Assembly: GCA_035480775.1 (NCBI GenBank)
Contig: DATIHK010000076.1
Location: forward strand, 1 to 24,190
DNA length: 24,190 nt
Direction: 5' to 3'
From: DATIHK01 sp035480775
GTDB lineage: Bacteria; Patescibacteriota; WWE3; UBA101185; UBA10185
Positions 14,203 through 22,007 of this stretch are shown here, piece after piece. The notes beneath the pieces are model-generated. The model ran no database searches. It was not told the DNA's origin and worked only from the letters and a program-made list of their open reading frames with translations. Position 1 is the first letter of the stretch. The number at the start of each line of letters is the position of its first letter. A program made the translations under genes and the position numbers.

Positions 14203-14388
14203 ATAACTTGCCAATTTCCTATAAGCCGTGTGGATAAGTAGGCCTTTTTATCCACACTTTGTCTACATAAAAGCACCTCTTATAAACACAGCGTTCTTCA
14301 ACCCCCACAATAAATTTTGCTAATCAAAGAGCTTAAATCTTTTTTGCTGCCACGTTCTCACTTTATTAACAACGCGCTTTAGATTAAA
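14198..14388. other. Probable replication origin (oriC): DnaA-box cluster and AT-rich region
   Basis: Between dnaA and murT lies a cluster of DnaA boxes (TTATNCACA or its complement). TGTGAATAA at 14198-14206 overlaps the dnaA stop, TGTGGATAA is at 14229-14237 and TTATCCACA at 14248-14256. Two sites with one mismatch follow: TTATAAACA at 14280-14288 and TTATTAACA at 14363-14371. The second and third form a perfect 10-bp inverted repeat (14228-14237 with 14248-14257) around a 10-base spacer. An AT-rich segment at about 14308-14345 could be the unwinding element. The stretch 14203-14475 holds no other convincing gene. Confidence 0.8.
14228..14257. repeat. Perfect inverted repeat of two head-to-head DnaA boxes
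   Basis: GTGTGGATAA at 14228-14237 is the exact reverse complement of TTATCCACAC at 14248-14257, separated by GTAGGCCTTT. It would bind two DnaA molecules in opposite orientation. In RNA it could fold as a hairpin at the dnaA 3' end, but no T run follows, so a terminator role is doubtful. Confidence 0.8.
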
Positions 14389-14460
14389 ATGAAGGTATTA
14401 CAGCAAACAAAAAAGTTACCAACAAATCAACACTGCCTATTACTACGACTTCGTATTATA

Positions 14461-14466
14461 TATACT
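14461..14466 (+). promoter_or_regulatory. -10 element of the murT-gatD operon
   Basis: TATACT at 14461-14466 lies nine bases before the ATG at 14476. The area is a run of T/A alternations, so the hexamer could be shifted. No -35 is clear. Confidence 0.4.
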
Positions 14467-14475
14467 TATATATTA

Positions 14476-15645
14476 ATGATTTTGAATGTGGACATGTTTT
14501 TAATAACACTCTATTTAACAAAAGTAACTAATTGGATAATTAATACATTTAACTTGGGAGCAGGATACACCTGGCCAGGACATCTTGCATTAAAAATAAA
14601 TCCAAAAATACTGTCGTCAAAAAGGATACACTTTAAAAAAGGGTTAGTATTTATATCGGGTACTAATGGAAAAACAACAACGTCAAAACTTACTACTCAC
14701 CTATTAGTTAGTTACGGCGTAACCGTAGTTCATAACAAAACTGGCGCCAATCTTTTAAATGGATTAGTTTCAGCAATTCTTCTTGACATGGATTTATTTG
14801 GAAATATGCGCTCAGATTATGGGGTTTTTGAAATTGATGAGTTCACGCTCCCCTACGTTTTAGAGCAGCTTGTTCCTGATATATTAGTTCTTTTAAATTT
14901 ATCTCGTGATCAGCTAGATCGTTATGGAGAAGTTGATATTATTTTGGACCGCTGGGTAAATGCAATTACAAATATATCGTCACAACCCAAACTTTTAGTA
15001 GACAGTACCCAACATTATTTTAAAATATTTGCCGACAAGTTACCCGCTGAGAAACTTTTTTATTTTGACGATTCTAAAGAACTTTTAAATAAAACTCATC
15101 TTTACGGAAGTTTTAATGCAAAAAATGTAAACGCAGCTTATAAAACTTGTGAAATTTTAGGACTAGCTACCACTACACTTACTGCTAATTTGGCGACCTT
15201 TGAAGTCGCGTATGGTCGCGGAGAAAATATATCTTACAAAGGCAAAAACTTTCATTTATTCTTGGCTAAGAATCCTGCAAGTTTTAACCACAATCTTGAA
15301 ATGCTTTTAAATTCTGATTTAGCTTTTGAGGCTATTTTATTTTGTCTAAATGATAATATTCCCGATGGCAGGGATGTTTCGTGGATTTACGATATTGAAG
15401 CTGATTTTCTTAAAAAAGCTTGTATAAATAAAACAATCTATGTTTCCGGCACGCGTTACTTAGATATGTCTATTAGATTACACTATGCAGGCATAACTCT
15501 TCCACAAAATCAGATAAGTGTAGATGAAAAAGCTTTAGTACATGAAATAGTTCAGAATAACCAAAGTAATAATATTTTAGTACTGCCTAACTACTCTGCT
15601 ATGCTCGAAATGCGCAAGCATTTTTTAGGAAGATCTATTTTATGA
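14476..15645 (+). CDS. murT: Lipid II isoglutaminyl synthase, Mur-ligase subunit MurT (zinc-ribbon-less)
   Basis: MurT, with GatD, amidates the D-Glu of lipid II to D-isoglutamine. The 389-residue protein begins with a hydrophobic stretch and TWPGHLALKINP, then the ATP loop ISGTNGKTTTSK with G62-T67. The Mur-ligase central domain follows, and a DUF1727 C-terminal domain with NPASFNHNLEMLL, LNDNIPDGRDVSWIYD (containing the conserved Asp thought to assist GatD) and SGTRYLDMSIRLHYAGI. The Cys4 zinc ribbon that usually interrupts the central domain is absent: the chain goes from KLFYFDD directly to HLYGSFNAKNVNAAY and no CxxC pair exists. Usual length is about 440. The start at 14476 is chosen for the TATACT nine bases upstream; the frame is open to an ATG at 14389, which would add 29 residues unlike the family and extend into the origin. 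It overlaps gatD by four bases. Confidence 0.88.
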   Translation: MILNVDMFLITLYLTKVTNWIINTFNLGAGYTWPGHLALKINPKILSSKRIHFKKGLVFISGTNGKTTTSKLTTHLLVSYGVTVVHNKTGANLLNGLVSAILLDMDLFGNMRSDYGVFEIDEFTLPYVLEQLVPDILVLLNLSRDQLDRYGEVDIILDRWVNAITNISSQPKLLVDSTQHYFKIFADKLPAEKLFYFDDSKELLNKTHLYGSFNAKNVNAAYKTCEILGLATTTLTANLATFEVAYGRGENISYKGKNFHLFLAKNPASFNHNLEMLLNSDLAFEAILFCLNDNIPDGRDVSWIYDIEADFLKKACINKTIYVSGTRYLDMSIRLHYAGITLPQNQISVDEKALVHEIVQNNQSNNILVLPNYSAMLEMRKHFLGRSIL

Positions 15646-16409
15646 AATTAACAATCGCTTATTTTTATCCCGATCTATTAAATCTTTATGGAGATCGTGG
15701 CAATATCGAAATATTATCCGAACGGGCTAAACAGCGCGATATTGAGGTAGAAGTTTTAGAAATATATACGCAAACACAACTGAATTCAGAAGACGTAAAG
15801 AAAATTAACATAACTTTTATTGGAGGAGGTCCCGATAACAGCCAAAAGCAAATGTACGACGATTTAGTACAAAACAAAGGCAACTATTTAAAAGATTACA
15901 TTGAAAGTGGTGGAGTTGGATTATACGTCTGTGGTTCTTACCAATTGTTGGGACATTATTACAAAGCTTCCGACGGAACTGTTCTAAAAGGTTTAGGTGC
16001 TTTTGATTTGTATACGCAGCATTTTGGCAACAAAAAACCCCGTTGTATCGGAAATGTCGTCTGCGAAATAAATTCAAAATTATTAAATGATGACGTTTTT
16101 AAATCTGTAAACAAAATAGGCAATACCCTTGTTGGATTTGAAAATCACGGCGGTCGCACGTATTTAAATAACAACACACCGCCATTAGCCAATGTAATTA
16201 TGGGACACGGAAATAATTCTGAAGATGATACCGAAGGAATGTTTTACAAAAACTCTATTGGCACTTATCTGCACGGGCCAATTTTGTCGCGCAACCCACA
16301 TTTGGCAGATTATCTTATTGCAAAAAGTCTACAAATGGATACTCTAAAGGAGTTAGATGATTCCTTAATTATTGCTGCCCACACTGCCTCAAAAAATTTA
16401 AAACAGTGA
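15642..16409 (+). CDS. gatD: Lipid II isoglutaminyl synthase, glutaminase subunit GatD
   Basis: A 255-residue class I-type (CobB/CobQ-like) glutamine amidotransferase that feeds ammonia to MurT. It starts MKLTIAYFYPDLLNLYGDRGN, typical of GatD. The oxyanion strand FIGGGPDNSQ is at 59-68, the nucleophile C97 lies in GLYVCGSYQLLGHYY, and the catalytic histidine H211 in GTYLHGPILSRNPHLADYL. FENHGGRTYL at 166-175 is another family hallmark. The overlap with murT (ATGA-type) couples the two subunits, as in Staphylococcus and Streptococcus. This implies an amidated peptidoglycan stem. Its stop overlaps the GTG start of the next gene, so the membrane ligase-like protein is in the same operon. Confidence 0.95.
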   Translation: MKLTIAYFYPDLLNLYGDRGNIEILSERAKQRDIEVEVLEIYTQTQLNSEDVKKINITFIGGGPDNSQKQMYDDLVQNKGNYLKDYIESGGVGLYVCGSYQLLGHYYKASDGTVLKGLGAFDLYTQHFGNKKPRCIGNVVCEINSKLLNDDVFKSVNKIGNTLVGFENHGGRTYLNNNTPPLANVIMGHGNNSEDDTEGMFYKNSIGTYLHGPILSRNPHLADYLIAKSLQMDTLKELDDSLIIAAHTASKNLKQ

Positions 16410-17668
16410 TTCAGACACCTTTACATAAAAAGTTATTTTATTTATTGATATTTTTGTTGCCTATAAACTTAGGCAAACACTTTATTTTTAATTGGGCCTA
16501 TGTAGGTGGATTGCTCATTGATTACCTTCTTCCGACGATTTATTTTATTGATATTTTAGTTTTTGTGATTTTAGTTTTGTGGATCGCCGATCTTATTAAA
16601 AACAAAAAAGAATTAAAGTACTTAACACGTTTGGCAGTTTTTCAATTTCTGGCTTTTTATGTGTTTTGTGTATTTTTATCAGTTTTATCTGCAGAAAGAA
16701 TTGGTCCCGCAATTTATTTATTTATAAGATTCTTTTTGTATTTTAGTTTCAGCATTTATGTTTTTAACAACATCGATTTATCTAAAGATTTTCCCAACAT
16801 TATTACTTTGTGCTCTTTAAGTGTCGGGCTACTTTCGATTTTGGCTCTTTTGCAATGGGTCCGCCAAGGAGCTGTTTTTAACAACTATCTCTTTTTTGGC
16901 GAGCAACCATATACTTCTGCCACAGCGCAAATTGCAACTAAAAGTTTTTTTGGCATTGGTAAAGTTCCGCCATACGCGACCTTTAGACATCCGAATGCTT
17001 TTGCTGGGTATCTTAGTATTTTATTGCTTTGGATAAGTACTAAAAAAGCTTGGCTAGCCCGACTTTTACTTGTTTTGGGATTAATAGCTTTATTTTTTAC
17101 ATTATCAAAAACGGCTTGGATCGCAACTTTATTAGGATTTTTATTTATTTATTTAATTCAAAAAAACAAAAGAATTGGATATACCACCACTTTTTTAGTC
17201 ACGGGCCTGGCGATAGCAGGTGGAATTTTACTTGTATTTATTCCAAACAAAGATTTTTTATCTTACAACCCATCTTTGTTTAGGAGAGTTAATTTTATTA
17301 TGAGTACCACAGAATCTATTCGACAAAAAACTCTATTTGGAATAGGGCTCAATAATAATACTGTTGTGATTGAGAAATATCTTCCTCCAGCGCACGATAT
17401 TAGATTTGTACAACCCGTGCACAATATTTTTCTACTCGTTGCTTCCGAATCTGGCGTTTTGGCTCTACTCTTTTTTACATTATTTATATTTTCGATAGTT
17501 TGGCTTTTGATAAAACGAAACAACTTTTTAGCCACGTTGCTAGTAGTTTCTATTTGTCAGCTTTTAATTTTGGGATCATTCGACCACTATGTCTTTACTC
17601 TGCAACAAAATTATTTATTATTTTGGTTGGTGATAGGTTTGTCGTTAACGTATTCGCACAAACAGTAG
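16406..17668 (+). CDS. O-antigen ligase/polymerase-like (Wzy/WaaL) membrane protein
   Basis: A 420-residue, highly hydrophobic protein with about 10-12 membrane helices. The Wzy_C/WaaL-type signature is visible: YATFRHPNAFAGYLSILLLW before a helix pair, FTLSKTAWIATLLGFLFIYL, then a large outer loop (about 285-335) ending in QPVHNIFLLVASESGVLALL, with a conserved-type histidine. Such proteins join or polymerise glycans on a lipid carrier at the outer face of the cytoplasmic membrane. A single-membrane cell would use it for a surface polysaccharide or glycoprotein, not LPS. The start is a GTG overlapping the gatD stop (GTGA), which places it in the murT-gatD operon; no other glycan genes are near. 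The exact substrate cannot be told. Confidence 0.82.
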   Translation: MIQTPLHKKLFYLLIFLLPINLGKHFIFNWAYVGGLLIDYLLPTIYFIDILVFVILVLWIADLIKNKKELKYLTRLAVFQFLAFYVFCVFLSVLSAERIGPAIYLFIRFFLYFSFSIYVFNNIDLSKDFPNIITLCSLSVGLLSILALLQWVRQGAVFNNYLFFGEQPYTSATAQIATKSFFGIGKVPPYATFRHPNAFAGYLSILLLWISTKKAWLARLLLVLGLIALFFTLSKTAWIATLLGFLFIYLIQKNKRIGYTTTFLVTGLAIAGGILLVFIPNKDFLSYNPSLFRRVNFIMSTTESIRQKTLFGIGLNNNTVVIEKYLPPAHDIRFVQPVHNIFLLVASESGVLALLFFTLFIFSIVWLLIKRNNFLATLLVVSICQLLILGSFDHYVFTLQQNYLLFWLVIGLSLTYSHKQ

Positions 17669-17695
17669 ACATTAGACGAATAATTTGACTATAAT
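17666..17695 (+). promoter_or_regulatory. Promoter of the solute-binding lipoprotein gene
   Basis: -35 TAGACA (17666-17671; five of six) overlaps the stop of the preceding gene, followed after 18 bases by consensus -10 TATAAT (17690-17695). Six bases separate it from the ATG at 17702, so the message should be leaderless. Confidence 0.7.
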
Positions 17696-17701
17696 TACTC
17701 A

Positions 17702-18991
17702 ATGGTAAATAAAAAAGCCACGCTTGCCCTGCTTTTAACACTTACGTTTGCATTAACTGCCTGTACACTTCAGGATTTGCCTGTTATCGGCAAGTTTCTT
17801 CCAGCTGTTAGCTTACCTTCGACGGGACCTGTGACTCTAAATATGTGGGGATTATGGGAAAAGCCAGAAGTTATGGACGTATTAATAGCTAAATATCAAA
17901 CCGCGCATCCCAATGTAAAAATTAATTACGAAGATCGATCCGTTTTAAATCCAGCAGAATATAAAGATCGAGTATTTGGCCAAGCTGGGCAAACAATTGA
18001 TGCAGATATTGTTATGGTGCACGACAGTTGGATTCCAGCTTTAAAAAGCAATTTGGCGCCAATGCCCGCTAAATTAATGTCGACGCAAGATTACACGAGT
18101 ACTTTTTATCCAGTTGCAACAGATACTGCTGTGGCAGACGGTAAAGTTTACGGAATGCCTTATTATTACGATGGGTTAGTTTTGGTTTATAACAAAGATG
18201 ATTTTACTTCAGTTGGTCAAACAGATCCGCCTACAGTTTGGGAAGAATTTAGAAGATTGGCTTTGCGCTTGACGACCCACTCGGGCGAAGATGGCACCGA
18301 TATAGTTCGTGCTGGTGCTGCTATCGGAGCTGCAGATAATATCGATCATTTCTCAGATATCTTGGGATTGATGCTAGCGCAAGCAGGCGTTAGCTTTCCA
18401 GCAGAGTTAGATTCCAAAAATGCTCAAGATGCCGTGGCTTTTTACACCAACTTTATGAAAGAAGATAAAGTTTGGGACGCTTCGTTACCAGAAGCTTCTT
18501 CGGCTTTTGCACAAGGGCGCGTCTCGATGATTATAGTGCCTTCTTGGCAAGTGTTGGACATTGTCGCAGCAAATCCAGGCTTAAATATTGGAGTTGCCCC
18601 AGTTCCTCAAGCACTTCCAGATAAACCAGTTACTTGGGCGAGTTATTGGCTTCCTGTTGTTCCTACAACTAGTAAACACTCTTCAGAAGCTTGGGATTTT
18701 ATTAACTTTTTGGCACAAGAACAACAGCAACTAACTTTGTTTAGTGAAGCTTCCAAAAACCGTCCTTATGGCGCTCCTTACAGTCGAGTTTCCTTAGCAT
18801 CGCAACTACAATCCAATCCATATCTGAAGCCTTTAGTAGATACAGCTCCTTATGCGAAAACCACTACTGCCGCCGGGCGTGCTGGAAATAAAAAAGAAGT
18901 TGATGCTCTTAAAGCTGCTGTAGATGCAGTGCTAAATGGCGCAGATCCAGCAGTGACCTTAACGTCTGCAAAAGAAGCCATTACCAAGTGA
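17702..18991 (+). CDS. Extracellular solute-binding lipoprotein (ABC sugar-type, family 1)
   Basis: A 429-residue lipoprotein. The signal peptide (residues 1-20, with a hydrophobic run LALLLTLTFALT) ends at a lipobox LTAC with lipidated C21. A spacer follows, then VTLNMWGLWEKPEVMDVLIAKYQTAHPNVKINYED, typical of family 1 solute-binding proteins. DADIVMVHDSWIPAL, the PVATDTAVADGKVYGMPYYYDGLVLVYNKD segment and TVWEEFRRLA are further landmarks, and SEAWDFINFLAQ is the usual late helix. Family members bind sugars or oligosaccharides outside the cell and pass them to an ABC importer. No permease or ATPase gene lies beside it, so its partner must be elsewhere or it acts alone. It is monocistronic by its own promoter and a hairpin at its stop. 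Confidence 0.92.
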   Translation: MVNKKATLALLLTLTFALTACTLQDLPVIGKFLPAVSLPSTGPVTLNMWGLWEKPEVMDVLIAKYQTAHPNVKINYEDRSVLNPAEYKDRVFGQAGQTIDADIVMVHDSWIPALKSNLAPMPAKLMSTQDYTSTFYPVATDTAVADGKVYGMPYYYDGLVLVYNKDDFTSVGQTDPPTVWEEFRRLALRLTTHSGEDGTDIVRAGAAIGAADNIDHFSDILGLMLAQAGVSFPAELDSKNAQDAVAFYTNFMKEDKVWDASLPEASSAFAQGRVSMIIVPSWQVLDIVAANPGLNIGVAPVPQALPDKPVTWASYWLPVVPTTSKHSSEAWDFINFLAQEQQQLTLFSEASKNRPYGAPYSRVSLASQLQSNPYLKPLVDTAPYAKTTTAAGRAGNKKEVDALKAAVDAVLNGADPAVTLTSAKEAITK

Positions 18992-19004
18992 CGACTTCGT
19001 CGTC
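18990..19004 (+). terminator. Hairpin at the stop of the lipoprotein gene, possible weak terminator
   Basis: GACGAC at 18990-18995 pairs with GTCGTC at 18999-19004 around the stable loop TTC, overlapping the TGA stop. Only a mixed CTTCTTC follows, not a T run, so intrinsic termination is uncertain; it could also protect the 3' end. Confidence 0.45.
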
Positions 19005-19037
19005 CTTCTTCACTTCGTTCAGAAATAAGTACTACTG

Positions 19038-19043
19038 TATAAT
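19038..19043 (+). promoter_or_regulatory. -10 element of tsaD
   Basis: Consensus TATAAT at 19038-19043, preceded directly by TG, lies six bases before the ATG at 19050. No -35 is clear. The mRNA should begin at the start codon. Confidence 0.6.
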
Positions 19044-19049
19044 CTTTTC

Positions 19050-20060
19050 ATGTTTATCTTAGGTATAGAAACTTCTTGCGACGAAACCGCCGCAGCAATC
19101 GTTGAAAACGGAACTAAAGAACTAGCTAGCTCACTCGCGTCTTCTGCAGAAATTCACGAACAATATGGCGGAGTTGTTCCAGAAGTCGCAGCACGAAAGC
19201 AAGTCGAATTTATAGTTCCAGTAATTGCAGAATGTTTAAAAAAATCCGGATTAAATAAAAACCAAATAGATGCCCTTGCAGTTACAGTTGGCCCTGGCCT
19301 AATTGGATCTCTCGTCGTGGGAGTTGAAGCCGCTAAAGCTTTGTCGATAGCTTGGAATAAACCTTTAGTTCCCGTTAATCATTTAGTTGGACACATCTAT
19401 GGAAACTTTGTGTCAGAAACTTTTTCGCAAATTGTTTTTCCGGCACTGGTGTTAATTGTAAGTGGTGGCCATACAGATTTAGTTTTAATGCGAGGTCACG
19501 GTGATTTCGAATATATTGGTGGAACTCTCGATGACGCCGCGGGTGAAGCCTTTGATAAAGTCGCTAGAATTTTAAATATAAGTAAGTATTTGGGCGGGCC
19601 AGCATTGTCTAAACTTGCTTCAACCTGGAATGGCGAAAAGCTTCCAGTAAAACTTCCCCGACCTATGATTCACGAAGATAATTTTGACTTTTCATTTTCG
19701 GGATTAAAAACCGCGACCAAACGATTAATTGAATCTGATGCAACACTTTCTCCGGCCGCAGTTGCCCGGGAGTTTGAAAACGCTATCGTAGATGTTTTAG
19801 TAACTAAAACTATTAAAGCTGCAAAAGTGCACAACACTAAATGTATTTTATTAGCTGGAGGTGTCGCGGCAAATGCTACACTACGCACCCAGCTGACCGC
19901 CTCTGGTAAACAAATTGGAACACCAGTCTTTGTTCCACCTATCAGACTTTGCACCGATAACGCGATTTATATTGCAGCTGCAGCTTTTTTTAACCCAGCA
20001 CACAAATCATTAGAGGAGATTGTTGCAAATCCTTCGTTAGGTGTTATGGATAGTTTTTAG
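19050..20060 (+). CDS. tsaD: tRNA N6-adenosine threonylcarbamoyltransferase TsaD
   Basis: TsaD transfers the threonylcarbamoyl group to A37 of ANN-decoding tRNAs (t6A), together with TsaB, TsaE and TsaC elsewhere. The 336 residues are full length. It opens MFILGIETSCDETAAAIV; the metal-binding pair is H111 and H115 in PVNHLVGHIYGN, with D303 in LCTDNAIYIAAAA as further ligand. Also visible are YGGVVPEVAARKQ, LIVSGGHTDLVLM, DDAAGEAFDKVARIL and FDFSFSGLKTA. It is a single-gene unit by its own -10 and converges on proS; the two stop codons overlap by four bases with no terminator between. The ATG matches the family N-terminus. Confidence 0.98.
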   Translation: MFILGIETSCDETAAAIVENGTKELASSLASSAEIHEQYGGVVPEVAARKQVEFIVPVIAECLKKSGLNKNQIDALAVTVGPGLIGSLVVGVEAAKALSIAWNKPLVPVNHLVGHIYGNFVSETFSQIVFPALVLIVSGGHTDLVLMRGHGDFEYIGGTLDDAAGEAFDKVARILNISKYLGGPALSKLASTWNGEKLPVKLPRPMIHEDNFDFSFSGLKTATKRLIESDATLSPAAVAREFENAIVDVLVTKTIKAAKVHNTKCILLAGGVAANATLRTQLTASGKQIGTPVFVPPIRLCTDNAIYIAAAAFFNPAHKSLEEIVANPSLGVMDSF

Positions 20061-21298
20061 AGTTTAGAAAGTTCTTCGACTGTGACTAGTTTTGTTTCAG
20101 AGCTTTTTCTATTTTTTACTTCTACTTTGTCGCCCGATTTTTTTGAGACAACTAAACGATACGGATTGCCTAATAAATCGGCGTCGGCGAATTTTTGTCC
20201 GGCGGCTACATCAACGCGATCATCATATAGGACTTCAATTCCATCTGCTGTTAAATGATTGTAAACATTTTCGGCCTGGGTTTTAATAGCTTCGTCTTGT
20301 AAATCTAATCCCACCAAGTGAAATTTAAACGGGGCAAGTGCTTCTGGCCAGACGATTCCTTTTTCATCGCTTAAGAGTTCTACAATAGTCGCCATTACTC
20401 GGGCTGGACCAATTCCATAACTGCCCATATGTACTGGTTTTTGCGCGCCGTTTTCGTCGGTGTAGTTTAAACCAAGTGGTTCCGAATATCGAGTTTTTAG
20501 ACTAAAGATATTACCAACTTCGATTGCTGCAACTTCTTTTAAATCACTTTTATTTACACCGAGCTCTTTTAAAGAATCTTCAAAATAAACTTCTTTGTTA
20601 ATTGCTAGTTTTTTGGCTTCGTCTAAATAAATGGTGTCTTCTCCGGCTTCGCATACAGTTTGAAATTCGTGACTGTATTTTGAAAACGCTCCCCCACTGG
20701 CAAAAGTTAAATAAGTTCGATCCCCTATTCCAAGTCTGTCAAAGATTTTAAAATAAGCTTGCTTGCATTTTTCATAGAAATTTTCGAGGGCGGCTTCGTC
20801 GACATCAAAAGAATATAAATCTTTCATGATAAATTCACGGGTTCGTAACAAACCGTTTTTGGCGCGAAGCTCGTTGCGCAATTTAGTAGAAAATTGGTAA
20901 GCGTAAATAGGAAGATCTTTGTAAGATTGCACGTGTTTGGTCATTATTTGGGTAAGTGGTTCTTCGTGCGACCAGGCGAGTCCAACTTCAACATCATTTT
21001 TTAATTTAGATTTAAACCAGACATCTACCACATGGTCATCCCAGCGCCCTGACTTTTTCCAAACTTCGGGACTTTGCAATGAGGACAAATACACTTCTTG
21101 CGCGCCGATAGCATTCATTTCTTCGCGAATGACTTGCATTATCTTGCGTAAAGTTATTAAACCCAATGGTAAAAAGGCGTAGGTTCCTGCCATTTCTTTT
21201 TCGATATATCCGGCACGAATTAATAACTGAGCATTTTTACTAGTTTCATCGTGTGGAGCTTCTTTTTTTGTTTTTCCTACTAATTGGGAATAACGCAT
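20057..21298 (-). CDS. proS: Prolyl-tRNA synthetase, short form without editing domain
   Basis: Class II aminoacyl-tRNA synthetase charging tRNA-Pro, 413 residues. Motif 1 region includes AGTYAFLPLGLITLRKI, motif 2 is LRNELRAKNGLLRTREFIMKDLYSFD, and motif 3 is HMGSYGIGPARVMATIVE. The C-terminal anticodon-binding domain follows (FKFHLVGLDL to LVVSKKSGDKVEVKNR). Bacterial-type ProRS such as that of E. coli is about 570 residues because a roughly 180-residue insert between motifs 2 and 3 hydrolyses mischarged Ala-tRNA-Pro. Here only about 90 residues separate the motif 2 and motif 3 sequences, so the editing insert is missing, as in alphaproteobacterial and mitochondrial forms. Editing in trans or tolerance of alanine is then expected. 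The start has TATAAT eight bases upstream. It converges on tsaD. Confidence 0.95.
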   Translation of the reverse strand: MRYSQLVGKTKKEAPHDETSKNAQLLIRAGYIEKEMAGTYAFLPLGLITLRKIMQVIREEMNAIGAQEVYLSSLQSPEVWKKSGRWDDHVVDVWFKSKLKNDVEVGLAWSHEEPLTQIMTKHVQSYKDLPIYAYQFSTKLRNELRAKNGLLRTREFIMKDLYSFDVDEAALENFYEKCKQAYFKIFDRLGIGDRTYLTFASGGAFSKYSHEFQTVCEAGEDTIYLDEAKKLAINKEVYFEDSLKELGVNKSDLKEVAAIEVGNIFSLKTRYSEPLGLNYTDENGAQKPVHMGSYGIGPARVMATIVELLSDEKGIVWPEALAPFKFHLVGLDLQDEAIKTQAENVYNHLTADGIEVLYDDRVDVAAGQKFADADLLGNPYRLVVSKKSGDKVEVKNRKSSETKLVTVEELSKL

Positions 21299-21306
21299 AC
21301 CGATCG

Positions 21307-21315
21307 ATTATATCA
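21307..21315 (-). promoter_or_regulatory. Extended -10 promoter of proS
   Basis: On the minus strand TG-A-TATAAT (TG at 21314-21315, hexamer 21307-21312) ends eight bases before the ATG at 21298. It lies in the 24-base gap after the upstream minus-strand gene, so proS has its own start besides any readthrough. Confidence 0.6.
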
Positions 21316-21322
21316 CCTCGAT

Positions 21323-21958
21323 CTAGCGTTTATAGCTTGAAACCAGGGTTTGCAATTGATCCCGGTAAGTTAAACGATCTCCGTATAGTTCTATCTCTAA
21401 TTCTCTAAATGTGGTCATTGTACGGCGCATTTCAGCTAAACCCATCGCGCCACTTGTGCCAATTTCTTTGAGGCGCTCTAGCATAACTGTTTCAAGTTGC
21501 CCAGGCACCTCATACTCTTTAAGCATCCAAGGCAACAGTTCACCTGGATCATAAGTATCTGCGTGTTCTCTTGTTCCGTAAGCTGCTAGCGAGATAAGTT
21601 GTCTATAATTAGCTCCATTTGGTAAAGCGTCTAAGCGTTGTTGTAGTGCCGCGGCATCTCCATTGAGAACATCCAATGTTGTCGGAACTTTTCTTAAAGC
21701 CTCTCTGTAATCGTGTCCGCTATATTTATTGCCGCGCATGTCTTGATTGAAAAACTCAAGATCGGATGGTTCTAAGTGTTTTTTGCTCAGCGGGCCAATG
21801 TCGTCTCTTTCATGGTGTTTTTTGTATACTAAAGCTGCCCTTAGAGCGTCTTGTTTTTCTGTGTCCGCTGTTACTTCTGGCTTTACAAACGCTTTAAAGT
21901 CCGCTTCTATAGCTTCTTCGGACATTCCACTTTTTTCAGCAGGATTAACAGCTACCAT
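21323..21958 (-). CDS. Unknown soluble protein
   Basis: A 211-residue hydrophilic protein without signal peptide, membrane segment or cysteine. I do not recognise it. It is rich in Glu, Arg, Leu and Ala and should be mostly helical. Residues about 5-50 include MSEEAIEADFKAFVKPEV; the middle has YSGHDYREALRKVPTTLDVLNGDAAALQQRLDAL; the end has MAEMRRTMTT-like Arg/Met-rich helix residues and closes with LVSSYKR. It lies upstream of proS on the same strand (24-base gap) and divergent from valS, with its own -10. Its neighbourship with two aminoacyl-tRNA synthetases is not enough to give it a role. The ATG is supported by TACAAT six bases upstream. Confidence 0.78.
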   Translation of the reverse strand: MVAVNPAEKSGMSEEAIEADFKAFVKPEVTADTEKQDALRAALVYKKHHERDDIGPLSKKHLEPSDLEFFNQDMRGNKYSGHDYREALRKVPTTLDVLNGDAAALQQRLDALPNGANYRQLISLAAYGTREHADTYDPGELLPWMLKEYEVPGQLETVMLERLKEIGTSGAMGLAEMRRTMTTFRELEIELYGDRLTYRDQLQTLVSSYKR

Positions 21959-21964
21959 ATAATT

Positions 21965-21970
21965 ATTGTA
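21965..21970 (-). promoter_or_regulatory. -10 element of the gene at 21323-21958
   Basis: On the minus strand TACAAT lies six bases before the ATG at 21958, with a TG two bases further upstream than the usual extended position. It is divergent from the valS promoter across an 87-base intergenic region. Confidence 0.5.
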
Positions 21971-22007
21971 TTCATATTGCGTACATTGGTCAACGAAGGA
22001 TTCTCAT

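Noticed and set aside
14228..14257. Inverted repeat as dnaA terminator
   Set aside because: No T run follows, and both arms are perfect DnaA boxes, which explains the symmetry better.
14389..14475. Longer N-terminus for MurT from ATG 14389
   Set aside because: The extra 29 residues do not resemble the family N-terminus, the upstream TAGATT is only three bases from that ATG, and a -10 sits properly before 14476.
14203..14475. tRNA, riboswitch or CRISPR in the largest gene-free stretch
   Set aside because: No cloverleaf with a TTC-type loop, no conserved aptamer core and no regular direct repeats could be seen; DnaA boxes and AT-rich DNA account for it.
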